NCBI GenBank assembly: GCA_002394335.1
Contig: DGTP01000002.1
Span: 1-64,000, forward strand
Reading direction: 5' to 3'
DNA from: Bacteroidales bacterium UBA4333
GTDB lineage: Bacteria > Bacteroidota > Bacteroidia > Bacteroidales > Paludibacteraceae
DNA length: 64,000 nucleotides
Positions 8,942 to 17,539 of this stretch are shown here, piece by piece; the first letter of the stretch is position 1, and every line of letters begins with the position of its first letter. Under the pieces are notes generated by a model that was given only the letters and a program-made list of their open reading frames with translations, was not told the origin of the DNA and did no database searches. The translations under genes were made by a program, and so were the position numbers.

Positions 8942-9280
8942 ATGAAAAGAGTATTTATTTTATTATTCCTTGTTTCGATGGCAATAATGAATTGCCCTAC
9001 AGAGAGTTATGCATCTGCCGTTTCAACCATGCAGCCTTCTGGAGACACATGGGAAGAGGACGGATGGACGGTGACCGGTGTGTATGGATATGATAGATAT
9101 GGAAACTATATAAACATCGTGCTTGTTGCCCGGAAATATGTCAATGGAAGGATGATCTACAAGGCAAAACTAAATGGGCTCAGTGGAGATTATGGTGCTA
9201 TAATCCGTGGCACATATAGATGCGGAGACATGACCTTGCATTTCAAATATGTGGATATGAATATCTATTTTGATTTATAA
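8942..9280 (+). CDS. Small exported protein, function unknown
   Basis: A 112-residue protein starting at the ATG at 8942 (MKRVFILLFLVSMAI). An N-terminal signal peptide is clear, with likely cleavage after SYASA near residue 24. The mature part (about 88 residues) is rich in Gly, Tyr and Asp and has alternating hydrophobic residues consistent with a small beta-structure. I do not recognise the family. It follows the 8076 lipoprotein gene by about 130 bp on the same strand and shares its AT-rich composition. In-frame codons upstream of 8942 give a charged, unlikely N-terminus. Confidence 0.65.
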   Translation: MKRVFILLFLVSMAIMNCPTESYASAVSTMQPSGDTWEEDGWTVTGVYGYDRYGNYINIVLVARKYVNGRMIYKAKLNGLSGDYGAIIRGTYRCGDMTLHFKYVDMNIYFDL

Positions 9281-10132
9281 AGAACGCCTGACAGAGTATA
9301 GACCGCTTCGCTGATAAACGTAGCGTTTTTCTTGCCCCAACTTGCCGTTCGGACTTTTTAATTGTCTTAAATTGTCGATAATTGTTGACCCCCCAAAAAA
9401 ATTCGCATAATTCGCGTAATTCGCCGTTAAATAATTTTTGGATCTTTTTTGGTAATTTTGGACAAATAAATAAAAAGTTTGGCTAAGATGGATTAGCGTC
9501 CCTGCATCGCGCATCGATGCGCGATATTTCCAAGCGCCCGCCTCCCCACGGGCGCTTGTTGTCTTCGTCAGCTGCTACGAGCTTCAGCTCGGAGATTCAA
9601 TTATTTTTTTTCTGACCGTTTTGACCTTTTTGACCGTTTCGTCTTCAAATGGTCAATTCGGTCAATCCGGTCATATATTTTTTTGCCTTGCACTTTCTGC
9701 ACTTTCTGCACTTTCCCCCTCCAAAGTGCAAATAGTGCAAATAGTGCAATGTCATTTTTTTAATGTATCAGCCAAGTTTGGGACTTTCTGGGGACCCCGA
9801 AAATTTTAATTTTTGGGGAGAGCGGAGGCAATGGTCGCACCTGCCATTTAGCGGAGCGGTATGGCCTTTGCGATCCATTTGCCGAACGCGACCGTTAGTC
9901 ATTCTTATATATTCTTAGTGATTAGTTAACCATTTCCGACCCTGTTGCCTACCTATTGCCTACCCATGCCGACTCCATCTCAGTTCAATGCCGGCTTCAT
10001 CATCCATTTTTGTCGCATCTTTGCGACAACCCCTCATCATCCATTTTTGTCCCATCTTTGGGACAACCTTCGGTAATGGCCCCCAAAAACGCATTATTTC
10101 TATACTGCTATGAGAAAAAAATCCTTTTTAGA
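9281..10132. repeat. Gene-free mosaic repeat block
   Basis: About 0.9 kb with no credible gene. It holds, in order: AATTCGC-based 9-mers (9400-9426); a perfect 20-bp palindrome (9506-9525); a 10-bp GC-rich hairpin, CAAGCGCCCG/CGGGCGCTTG (9531-9558); CGAGC-ttca-GCTCG near 9578-9592; GACC 9-mers (9614-9640) with facing GGTC 9-mers (9651-9677); CACTTTCTG 9-mers (9691-9717) with facing GTGCAAATA 9-mers (9726-9752); a CCCC/GGGG hairpin (9795-9818); and a 37-bp tandem duplication, each copy with an 8-bp hairpin (9997-10070). Words near 9291-9316 (GTATAGACCGCT) recur, inverted, at about 44-85. Confidence 0.8.
9997..10070 (+). repeat. 37-bp tandem duplication with covarying hairpins
   Basis: Two adjacent 37-bp copies (9997-10033 and 10034-10070), each TCATCATCCATTTT then a hairpin. 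In copy 1 the hairpin is TTGTCGCA-tctt-TGCGACAA; in copy 2 it is TTGTCCCA-tctt-TGGGACAA. Within the hairpins the two copies differ at paired positions (G-C becomes C-G), so the 8-bp stem stays perfect. Confidence 0.85.
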
Positions 10133-10164
10133 TTTGCATATGTGCAAAATTTGTCGTATCTTTG
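10133..10164 (+). promoter_or_regulatory. Promoter of the CCA-adding enzyme operon
   Basis: -33 TTTG (10133-10136), a 20-bp spacer starting CATATGTGCAAA, and -7 TATCTTTG (10157-10164). It is nearly identical over 32 bp to the promoter at 36177-36208. The predicted leader to the ATG at 10209 is about 40 nt. Confidence 0.87.
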
Positions 10165-10208
10165 TACCCATTTTGTTGCAAAGATATTAGAAACGAGAAA
10201 AATCAAGG

Positions 10209-11717
10209 ATGCTGATACAAGACGCTAAGATAGAAAGCAAAACCCTTCGGATGATAGGCGAAGAAGCCGACCGTTTGGGGTTGGAGTGCTACGTGATAGG
10301 GGGCTGGGTGAGAGACCTGATCCTCCATCGCGAGAGTACAGACATCGATATCGTGGTCGCCAAAAGAAATACGAAGGACGAATGTCCGACGCCCCAAGGG
10401 CGTTCGGGTATAGGCATCCGTCTGGCAGAAGCCGTGGCAAAACGGCTCGGCAGAGGCGCCCACCTGTCGGTGTTCAAAACCTACGGCACGGCACAAGTGA
10501 AACGCGGAGAGTTGGAGATAGAGTTTGTCGGAGCACGCAAGGAGAGTTATCAGCATGACAGCCGCAACCCCATCGTAGAAGACGGTACGCTGGAGGAAGA
10601 CCAGAACCGCCGCGATTTCACCATCAATGCCATGGCTATCTGCCTGAACAATGGAGACGGGTTACGGGAGACGGGTTACGGGGAACTGATCGATCCGTTC
10701 GACGGGATGGGAGACCTGGAACGCTGTACGATCCGTACACCGCTGGATCCGGATATCACGTTCAGCGACGATCCGTTGCGTATGATGAGAGCCGTACGGT
10801 TTGCGTCCCAGTTGGGGTTCTATCTGTCCCCGGAGACCTTCGATGCCATCGCGCGCAACCGCGAGCGCATAAACATTATAACGCGCGAAAGGATCAACGA
10901 GGAACTGAACAAGATCATGCTGAGCCGCAAGCCCTCGGTAGGTTGGATGCTGCTTGACAAGACGGGTTTACTGCCGCTGATCTTCCCCGAACTGGCGGCA
11001 TTGAAGGGCGTTGAGACCAAAGACGGAAGAGGACACAAGGATGTGTTCCTGCACACGCTGAAAGTGTTAGATAATGTAGCGGAACTGCAGTCCGGCAGCG
11101 AAGCCGGTACTGCTTCGGAGCTGTCTCATCTATGGTTGCGTTGGGCGGCATTGTTGCACGATATAGGCAAGCCGAAGAGCAAAGCCTGGGATCCGCAGGC
11201 GGGTTGGACTTTCCGCAACCATAATTATATCGGTGCCAAGATGGTGCCGAAGATCTTCCGCAAGATGAAACTCCCCCTCAACGAGAAGATGGAGTATGTG
11301 CGGAAGATGGTGGACCTGCATATGCGTCCGATCAACCTCATCGAGGACACTGTGACAGACAGCGCCGTGAGACGATTGCTGTTTGAGGCGGGGGACGACA
11401 TCGACGACCTGATGATGCTTTGCGATGCAGATATCACCTCGCGCAACGAAGAGAAACAAGCCCGATTCCATCGGAATTATCAGCTCGTGCGACAGAAGAT
11501 GGTGGAGCTGGAGGAGCGCGACAGGATCCGTAATTTCCAGCCGCCGGTGATGGGCGATGAGATCATGGAGCTTCTGCACCTGGAGCCGTGTGCCACCGTG
11601 GGAGAGTTGAAAGCGGCTATCAAGGAAGCCATACTCGACGGCGCTATCCCCAACGAGTACGAGGCGGCAAAAGCGTATCTCATGCAACTGGCAAAAGAAA
11701 GAGGACTATTAACATAA
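10209..11717 (+). CDS. cca: CCA tRNA nucleotidyltransferase with HD domain
   Basis: Class II nucleotidyltransferase (CCA-adding/poly(A) polymerase superfamily) of 502 residues that builds or repairs the tRNA 3' CCA end. Seen: the head motif CYVIGGWVRDLIL followed by STDIDIVV with the metal-binding DxD, the RRDFTINAMAI motif, the DPLRMMRAVRFA motif, and an HD phosphohydrolase domain with LLHDIGKP (near residue 320). A short stretch near residues 155-163 (GLRETGYGE) is encoded by a GGGTTACGGG word repeat (10660-10682), an in-frame insertion in a loop. It is followed after 0-6 bp by the DUF4476 gene. Confidence 0.93.
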   Translation: MLIQDAKIESKTLRMIGEEADRLGLECYVIGGWVRDLILHRESTDIDIVVAKRNTKDECPTPQGRSGIGIRLAEAVAKRLGRGAHLSVFKTYGTAQVKRGELEIEFVGARKESYQHDSRNPIVEDGTLEEDQNRRDFTINAMAICLNNGDGLRETGYGELIDPFDGMGDLERCTIRTPLDPDITFSDDPLRMMRAVRFASQLGFYLSPETFDAIARNRERINIITRERINEELNKIMLSRKPSVGWMLLDKTGLLPLIFPELAALKGVETKDGRGHKDVFLHTLKVLDNVAELQSGSEAGTASELSHLWLRWAALLHDIGKPKSKAWDPQAGWTFRNHNYIGAKMVPKIFRKMKLPLNEKMEYVRKMVDLHMRPINLIEDTVTDSAVRRLLFEAGDDIDDLMMLCDADITSRNEEKQARFHRNYQLVRQKMVELEERDRIRNFQPPVMGDEIMELLHLEPCATVGELKAAIKEAILDGAIPNEYEAAKAYLMQLAKERGLLT

Positions 11718-12143
11718 ATGATTATGAAAAGATTCTGGATACTGGTCGTCGTCACGACCATGATTATTGGTTCTGTCTCTGCCCAACACCGCGGTAACGG
11801 ACACAACCGCGGTAACGGACACAACCGCCACAACCACCAAACAGAATACTACTGCGCTTCCACAGAACAGATGCGAAAGGTGATGCAAGTGCTTGAGAAC
11901 CAGAGCTTTGACGACAAGCGGATGGAGGTAGCGGAGTTGTGCGTCATCCTCGGAGATTTCTGCGTGCGCGATCTGGCAACGATAGCGGAGGTGTTCAGTT
12001 TTGATGACAACCGTCTTAAGTTTTTGCAGTTCGCCTACCCTTATTGTGCCGATCCGGAGAACTATTATTCGCTCAGGAAGAGTTTCTCTTTCAGTTCCAA
12101 TTTTGACAAACTGATGGAGTCCGTGCAGCCCCGCAGACGATGA
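11718..12143 (+). CDS. DUF4476 domain exported protein
   Basis: A 141-residue exported protein with a signal peptide (MKRFWILVVVTTMIIGSVSA, cleaved before QHR), a short linker of repeated HNRGNG units encoded by a tandem 15-bp repeat, and a C-terminal helical domain of about 95 residues matching the DUF4476 pattern (repeated helices with FDDKRMEVAEL, FSFDDNRLKFLQFAYPYC and an F-S-F-SSNF ending). Function unknown. The start may be 11718 or the second ATG at 11724. Its stop overlaps the uvrD start (ATGA at 12140), so the two are translationally coupled. Confidence 0.82.
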   Translation: MIMKRFWILVVVTTMIIGSVSAQHRGNGHNRGNGHNRHNHQTEYYCASTEQMRKVMQVLENQSFDDKRMEVAELCVILGDFCVRDLATIAEVFSFDDNRLKFLQFAYPYCADPENYYSLRKSFSFSSNFDKLMESVQPRRR

Positions 12144-14398
12144 ATTTGGAAGGGTTAAATAGTTCTCAGCGTGCGGCAGTGGAGTACAACGACGGTCCGC
12201 AATTGGTGATAGCCGGAGCAGGTTCGGGCAAGACCCGTGTGCTGACCTACAAGATCGCCTATCTGCTTTCACAGGGTGTGCCGGCGAACCGGATTCTGGC
12301 ACTCACTTTCACCAACAAAGCGGCGCGCGAGATGCGCGACCGTATAGCGCGGATGGTGGATGCCGCCGATGTGCGGTATCTGTGGATGGGTACATTCCAC
12401 TCGATCTGCAGCAAGATCCTGCGCCACGAAGCGGAGCATATAGGTTTCACCCGCGACTTCACCATCTACGACACCCAGGACCAGAAATCGCTGGTCAAGC
12501 AGGTGCTCAAACTCTATTCTCTGGACGACAAAGTCTATAAGCCGAACACCGTATTGGGGCGTATTTCGGCAGCCAAGAACGCCTTGATCAAACCGTCGGA
12601 CTATGCACGCAATGAGTCGGTTGCCAAACAGGACAGACAGGACAGGCTGTACGAGATGCCGAAGATCTACAGCGAGTACCAGACCCGTCTGAGGGCTGCC
12701 AATGCAATGGATTTTGACGACCTGCTGATGTATGTATGTCTGCTGTTGGAGAAAGACGAGGCGACACGGCGGTACTACCAGCAGGTGTTCCAATACGTTC
12801 TGGTGGACGAGTATCAGGACACCAACTATGTGCAATACCGCATTGTTTCTTATCTGGCAGAGCCGGAGAACCGCATCTGCGTAGTGGGTGACGATGCGCA
12901 GTCGATCTACTCTTTCCGCGGAGCCGATATACGTAATATCCTGCATTTCCAGCAGGGCTATCCCAATGCCAGACTCTTCAAACTGGAACAAAACTACCGC
13001 TCGACGCAGACCATCGTCAAGGCAGCTAACAGTCTCATCCATCATAACGAGAACCAGATATACAAAGAGGTGTTCTCGGAGAAAGAACCGGGTGAGCGGA
13101 TCGACCTGGTGGGGTATATGACCGACCGTAACGAGGGGGAAGGCGTAGCGCGCAGTATCCAGCAATACCACGCTATCAAAGGGGTGTCGTACAACGATAT
13201 AGCCGTGCTCTACCGCACCAACGCACAATCGCGCACTTTCGAGAATGAGTTCCGCAAGTTGGGTATCGCCTACCGCATCTACGGCGGCATGTCGTTCTAC
13301 CAGCGCAAGGAGATCAAGGATGCTATCGCTTATTTCCGGCTGGCGGTCAATCCGAAGGACAACGAAGCCCTCGTGCGCGTGATCAACTACCCTGCGAGAG
13401 GCATCGGTGAGACAACAATCCGCAAAGTGTCGGAGTGCGCTACAATGCAAAATACCAGTATGTTGGAGGTGGTGCAACATCCGGTTGAATGTGGTCTGGA
13501 GGTGAGCAAGGCAACGGCTTCCAAGTTGGGCGCTTTTGGAGACCTTATCGCTACCCTTCACGAAGCGGCGGACACCATGAATGCGTATGAGTTCGCCGAG
13601 AAAGTAATGCTTCTGAGCGGAATCCGTACAGCGGCGGTGATGGACAGGACGCCGGAGGGTATTGACCGTGCGGAGAACCTGCAAGAACTGCTCACGGGCA
13701 TCCATGAACTGATCGACCGCCGTACAGAAGAAGGCATCGACTTCACGCCGATTCATGATTTTCTGGCGGAGGTGTCGCTGCTGACCGATCAGGACCAGAA
13801 CCTCACGGACGATACACCACGGGTAACGCTCATGACCGTTCATGCCGCCAAAGGACTGGAGTTTGAGGTGGTCTATATCGTCGGTCTGGAGGAAAATCTG
13901 TTTCCGAGCCAGATGTGCGTCAAACCCTCGGAGATAGAGGAAGAACGCCGGTTGCTGTATGTGGCATTGACGCGTGCGATGCAGTACTGCCATATGAGCT
14001 ATGCGCGTCAGCGTTTCCGCAACGGGTCGGTGCAGTTCTCGTCCCCCTCACGTTTCCTGCGCGACATAGACAGACAGTACATAGCACTCCGCGAAGGCAG
14101 TGTAGCCGGTACTCCGGCAACGGCTGCTCCGCGATGGCGGAACAACAGCTGGAGCACGCCTTCCAAACCGGCAATGCCTTCTGTTCCTACAAAGCCTTTG
14201 ACCCATATCTCTGATATCAAAACAGAGACACAAAGCGCTGAATACCAGGCAGGCGAGAGAGTCCGGCACGGCACCTTCGGCGAGGGAACGGTGCTTCAGG
14301 TCTATGAGGAGAACGGCACCCGGCGGATAGATATCCTGTTCGACAAATTCGGCAAGAAAGCAATGCTGATCCAATTTGCCAAGTTAGAGAAAATTTGA
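12140..14398 (+). CDS. UvrD/PcrA-type DNA helicase
   Basis: Superfamily 1A 3'-5' DNA helicase of 752 residues, used in nucleotide excision and mismatch repair and in clearing replication blocks. Seen: the Q motif LNSSQRAAV, Walker A AGAGSGKT (25-32), motif Ia LALTFTNKAAREM, motif II DEYQDTN (about 223), motif III GDDAQSIYSFRGAD, motif IV LEQNYRS, motif V VTLMTVHAAKGLEF and motif VI RRLLYVALTRA. The C-terminus carries the PcrA-type Tudor-like region (GERVRHGTFGEGTV). The start overlaps the DUF4476 stop. A strong hairpin with a T-tract follows at 14408-14438. Confidence 0.96.
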   Translation: MNLEGLNSSQRAAVEYNDGPQLVIAGAGSGKTRVLTYKIAYLLSQGVPANRILALTFTNKAAREMRDRIARMVDAADVRYLWMGTFHSICSKILRHEAEHIGFTRDFTIYDTQDQKSLVKQVLKLYSLDDKVYKPNTVLGRISAAKNALIKPSDYARNESVAKQDRQDRLYEMPKIYSEYQTRLRAANAMDFDDLLMYVCLLLEKDEATRRYYQQVFQYVLVDEYQDTNYVQYRIVSYLAEPENRICVVGDDAQSIYSFRGADIRNILHFQQGYPNARLFKLEQNYRSTQTIVKAANSLIHHNENQIYKEVFSEKEPGERIDLVGYMTDRNEGEGVARSIQQYHAIKGVSYNDIAVLYRTNAQSRTFENEFRKLGIAYRIYGGMSFYQRKEIKDAIAYFRLAVNPKDNEALVRVINYPARGIGETTIRKVSECATMQNTSMLEVVQHPVECGLEVSKATASKLGAFGDLIATLHEAADTMNAYEFAEKVMLLSGIRTAAVMDRTPEGIDRAENLQELLTGIHELIDRRTEEGIDFTPIHDFLAEVSLLTDQDQNLTDDTPRVTLMTVHAAKGLEFEVVYIVGLEENLFPSQMCVKPSEIEEERRLLYVALTRAMQYCHMSYARQRFRNGSVQFSSPSRFLRDIDRQYIALREGSVAGTPATAAPRWRNNSWSTPSKPAMPSVPTKPLTHISDIKTETQSAEYQAGERVRHGTFGEGTVLQVYEENGTRRIDILFDKFGKKAMLIQFAKLEKI

Positions 14399-14407
14399 TA
14401 AAATTAG

Positions 14408-14438
14408 CGCATATATTTGCATATATGCGTTTTTTTTT
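14408..14438 (+). terminator. Intrinsic terminator of uvrD, overlapping next promoter
   Basis: Perfect 9-bp stem CGCATATAT (14408-14416) and ATATATGCG (14421-14429) with loop TTGC, followed by nine T (14430-14438). This is a textbook intrinsic terminator 10 bp after the uvrD stop. The loop and the edge of the left arm also supply the -33 TTTG (14416-14419) of the promoter for the OPT transporter gene. Confidence 0.8.
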
Positions 14439-14447
14439 GTAATTTTG
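14416..14447 (+). promoter_or_regulatory. Promoter of the OPT transporter gene
   Basis: -33 TTTG (14416-14419), a 20-bp spacer containing the T9 tract, and -7 TAATTTTG (14440-14447). Transcription should begin near 14454, which rules out the TTG at 14445 as the start codon and supports the ATG at 14472. Confidence 0.8.
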
Positions 14448-14471
14448 CGCACTGAAATTGTGTGTGCAGTC

Positions 14472-16406
14472 ATGGAAACTAAGAAAAGCAAGTTTGAGCC
14501 GGTTCTTAAATCGGACAAAGAGTACCCGGAAGTAACCCCCTACAGTGTCTCGGTGGGCGTGCTGATGGCTGTGATCTTCTCGGCGGCGGCAGCGTATCTG
14601 GGTCTGAAGGTGGGTCAAGTCTTTGAGGCGGCTATCCCGATTGCGATTATTGCGGTCAGTCTGTCTTCTATCCTGAAACGCAAGAATGCGATGGGCGAGA
14701 ATGTGATGATCCAATCGATCGGTGCCAGTTCGGGCGTTATTGTCGCCGGTGCCATATTCACTTTGCCGGCGTTGTATATCCTGCAGGACAAGTATCCTGA
14801 GATGACTGTTTCGTTCACACAGATATTCTTGTCATCGCTCTTGGGCGGCTGTCTCGGTATATTGTTCCTTATTCCTTTCCGCCGATATTTTGTAAAAGAG
14901 AAAGACGGCGAGTATCCTTTCCCCGAAGCCACCGCCACCACGCAAGTCTTGATTAGTAGCGAAAACAACAGCGACGAAGTCGCCAAACCCCTTCAAACCC
15001 CTTCAAACAGCGAAGCGCAAACCTCTACGGCCAAGCCGTTATTGTGGGCGGCGGCTATCGGCGGTCTGTATGATTTTGTGGTGAGCACGTTCGGTCTCTG
15101 GACAGAGCAGCTGAGCACCCGCATGACGGGTTGGGGAGAAACGGTGGCTACCAAGTTCAAGCTGGTGTTCTCTATCAACACCTCCGCAGCCGTGTTGGGT
15201 CTGGGATATATTATCGGACTGAAATATGCGGCAATCATCTGTGCCGGTTCGTTCTTCGTGTGGTGGGTTTTGTTGCCTGTTTTGGGTGCCATGCCCGGAA
15301 TGGAGTCCGCCGATCCGCAGATGTTGTTTACAACGTACGGGCGCAATATAGGTATCGGTGCCATCGCCATGGCGGGACTGATCGGTATCGTCAAGTCCTG
15401 GGGCGTGATCAAGTCGGCTGTCGGACTGGCGGGAAAAGAACTGGGTGGCAAAAAATCTTCAAATGCCCAATCTTCCAATCTTCAGATTCCGAGAACCGAC
15501 CGCGACTTGCCGATGAAGTTCCTGTTGCTCGCTATTGCCGTGGCATTAGTGTGCACACTGGTGTTCTTCTGGGTAGGCGTACTGCATGATTTCTGGCAGG
15601 CTCTCGTAGCATTCCTGGTAGTGACGGTGATCGCTTTCCTCTTCACCACAGTGGCAGCCAACGCTATTGCTATCGTGGGATCGAACCCCGTTTCGGGAAT
15701 GACCTTGATGACCCTTATCGTGGCCTCGGTGGTGTTCGTGGCCATCGGAATGAAAGGCGCCAGCGGAATGGTAGGCGCGATGGTGATCGGAGGAGTGGTG
15801 TGTACCGCCCTCTCGATGGCAGGCGGATTTATCACCGACCTCAAGATAGGTTACTGGATAGGTTCGTCGCCGTACAAACAGCAGACTTGGAAGTTCCTCG
15901 GTACGCTCGTTTCGGCGGCTACGGTAGGCGGCGTGATGATTGTGCTTAACAAAACCTACGGTTTCGTTGGCGAGAACGCGCTGGTGGCTCCGCAGGCAAA
16001 CGCCATGGCGGCAGTGATTGAGCCTCTGATGTCCGGTCAGGGTGCGCCGTGGATGCTCTATCTGGGCGGAGCGGTTCTGGCGCTGATACTCAACTTCCTC
16101 AATGTGCCGGTGCTGCCTTTTGCATTGGGTATGTTCATCCCCATGAGCCTGAACACCCCGCTGCTTGTTGGCGGCGGTATATCGTGGCTGTTGGGAGAGA
16201 AACACCAGGAGAAAGGTACACTGATCGCTTCGGGCTTTATTGCCGGCGGAGCGTTGATGGGAGTAGTGTCCGCTATTGTCAAATTCTGTGGCGCAGACTG
16301 GTTCATGGCTTCGTGGGCGGAGAGCGGTTGGGCTGCTCTGGCCGGCATTGCCGCATATGCAGCTATCATCGCCTATTTTATTATTGCAGCCAAGCGGAAA
16401 AACTAA
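14472..16406 (+). CDS. OPT family oligopeptide transporter
   Basis: Inner-membrane transporter of the OPT (oligopeptide transporter) family, 644 residues, with about 14-16 hydrophobic helices. Seen: N-terminal TPYSVSVGVLMAVIFSAAAAYLG-like first helix, the FPEATATTQVL motif that is characteristic of bacterial OPT proteins, and NPVSGMTLMTL. Two predicted cytoplasmic loops are encoded by word repeats: about residues 176-190 by CCCCTTCAAA repeats (14986-15015) and about 325-340 by CAATCTTC repeats (15450-15487). Peptide import driven by protons is inferred from the family. The ATG at 14472 is chosen because the promoter covers the earlier TTG. Confidence 0.93.
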   Translation: METKKSKFEPVLKSDKEYPEVTPYSVSVGVLMAVIFSAAAAYLGLKVGQVFEAAIPIAIIAVSLSSILKRKNAMGENVMIQSIGASSGVIVAGAIFTLPALYILQDKYPEMTVSFTQIFLSSLLGGCLGILFLIPFRRYFVKEKDGEYPFPEATATTQVLISSENNSDEVAKPLQTPSNSEAQTSTAKPLLWAAAIGGLYDFVVSTFGLWTEQLSTRMTGWGETVATKFKLVFSINTSAAVLGLGYIIGLKYAAIICAGSFFVWWVLLPVLGAMPGMESADPQMLFTTYGRNIGIGAIAMAGLIGIVKSWGVIKSAVGLAGKELGGKKSSNAQSSNLQIPRTDRDLPMKFLLLAIAVALVCTLVFFWVGVLHDFWQALVAFLVVTVIAFLFTTVAANAIAIVGSNPVSGMTLMTLIVASVVFVAIGMKGASGMVGAMVIGGVVCTALSMAGGFITDLKIGYWIGSSPYKQQTWKFLGTLVSAATVGGVMIVLNKTYGFVGENALVAPQANAMAAVIEPLMSGQGAPWMLYLGGAVLALILNFLNVPVLPFALGMFIPMSLNTPLLVGGGISWLLGEKHQEKGTLIASGFIAGGALMGVVSAIVKFCGADWFMASWAESGWAALAGIAAYAAIIAYFIIAAKRKN

Positions 16407-16460
16407 CCGACTATAGAACAATACTAACCAATATAATTAACAAACTAAAATTTATTTATC

Positions 16461-17462
16461 ATGGTTTCTTTTAAAGAATTAGGCCTGGTCAACACCCGTG
16501 AGATGTTTGCCAAGGCAATCAAGGGAGGCTACGCTATCCCTGCTTTCAATTTCAATAACATGGAGCAACTCCAGGCTATCATCAAAGCTTCGGCTGAGAC
16601 CAAATCGCCGGTAATCCTCCAGGTATCCAAAGGTGCCCGTAACTACGCCAACCAGACCCTGCTCCGTTACATGGCTCAGGGCGCTGTTGAGTACGCTAAA
16701 GAGCTCGGTTGGGAGCATCCGCAGATCTGCTTGCACCTCGACCACGGAGACAGCTTCGAACTCTGCAAATCCTGTGTGGACTTCGGTTTCTCCAGCGTGA
16801 TGATCGACGCTTCGTCGCTGCCGTACGAGGAGAATATCGCTCTCACCAAGAAAGTCGTTGACTATGCTCACCAGTTCGACGTAACCGTTGAGGCTGAACT
16901 CGGCGTATTGGCAGGTGTAGAGGATGAGGTTTCGTCCGCTGTTAGCCACTATACCAAACCGGAAGAGGTAGTAGATTTCGCTACCCGTACCGGCTGCGAC
17001 AGCTTGGCTATCTCCATCGGTACCAGCCACGGTGCCTACAAGTTCACCCCGGAGCAGTGCACCCGTGACCCGAAGACCGGTCGTCTGGTACCTCCTCCAT
17101 TGGCATTCGACGTACTCGACGCTATCATGGAGCAGCTGCCGGGCTTTCCGATCGTTCTCCACGGCTCGTCTTCCGTTCCGCAGGAGTATGTGGACATGAT
17201 CAACCAGTACGGCGGCAAGCTGCCTGACGCAGTAGGTATTCCTGAGGAGCAACTCCGCAAGGCTGCCAAGTCCGCTGTCTGCAAGATCAATATCGACTCT
17301 GACTCCCGTCTCGCCTTCACCGCTGCCGTACGCAAGGTGTTCGCTGAGAAACCGGGTGAGTTCGATCCGCGTAAGTACTGCGGTCCGGCACGCGACCTGA
17401 TGACCGAGCTCTACAAGCACAAAATCATCAACGTCCTCGGTTCCGACGGCAAAGCAGAATAA
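16461..17462 (+). CDS. fba: Class II fructose-bisphosphate aldolase
   Basis: Zinc-dependent class II aldolase (333 residues): fructose-1,6-bisphosphate to dihydroxyacetone phosphate and glyceraldehyde-3-phosphate, central glycolysis. Seen: PAFNFNNMEQ at the N-terminus, LHLDHGDS (residues 91-98) with the catalytic Asp and zinc His, VEAELG, SIGTSHGAYKF with a zinc His, and HGSSSVP with the phosphate-binding loop. The stop is followed immediately by a repeat-rich insertion carrying an S23-like gene. I see no -33/-7 promoter in the 54-bp gap upstream. Confidence 0.96.
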   Translation: MVSFKELGLVNTREMFAKAIKGGYAIPAFNFNNMEQLQAIIKASAETKSPVILQVSKGARNYANQTLLRYMAQGAVEYAKELGWEHPQICLHLDHGDSFELCKSCVDFGFSSVMIDASSLPYEENIALTKKVVDYAHQFDVTVEAELGVLAGVEDEVSSAVSHYTKPEEVVDFATRTGCDSLAISIGTSHGAYKFTPEQCTRDPKTGRLVPPPLAFDVLDAIMEQLPGFPIVLHGSSSVPQEYVDMINQYGGKLPDAVGIPEEQLRKAAKSAVCKINIDSDSRLAFTAAVRKVFAEKPGEFDPRKYCGPARDLMTELYKHKIINVLGSDGKAE

Positions 17463-17539
17463 TTAATTAGTTTGAGCCTTACGGCTTGTTTGAAGGTTTA
17501 AATCCTTCGGATTTTGTTTGAAACTCTGTTTGTTCTGTG
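17463..17539 (+). repeat. TTTGA linkers with variable hairpins
   Basis: Directly after the aldolase stop: TTTGA-type linkers separating small palindromes AGCC-ttac-GGCT and AATCC-ttc-GGATT. The same linker with different palindromes resumes after the S23-like gene at 17930, so the gene is bracketed by one repeat family. Confidence 0.75.

Noticed and set aside
12269..13993. A 574-codon open frame on the minus strand
   Set aside because: Antisense shadow of the helicase gene, whose motifs are all on the plus strand.
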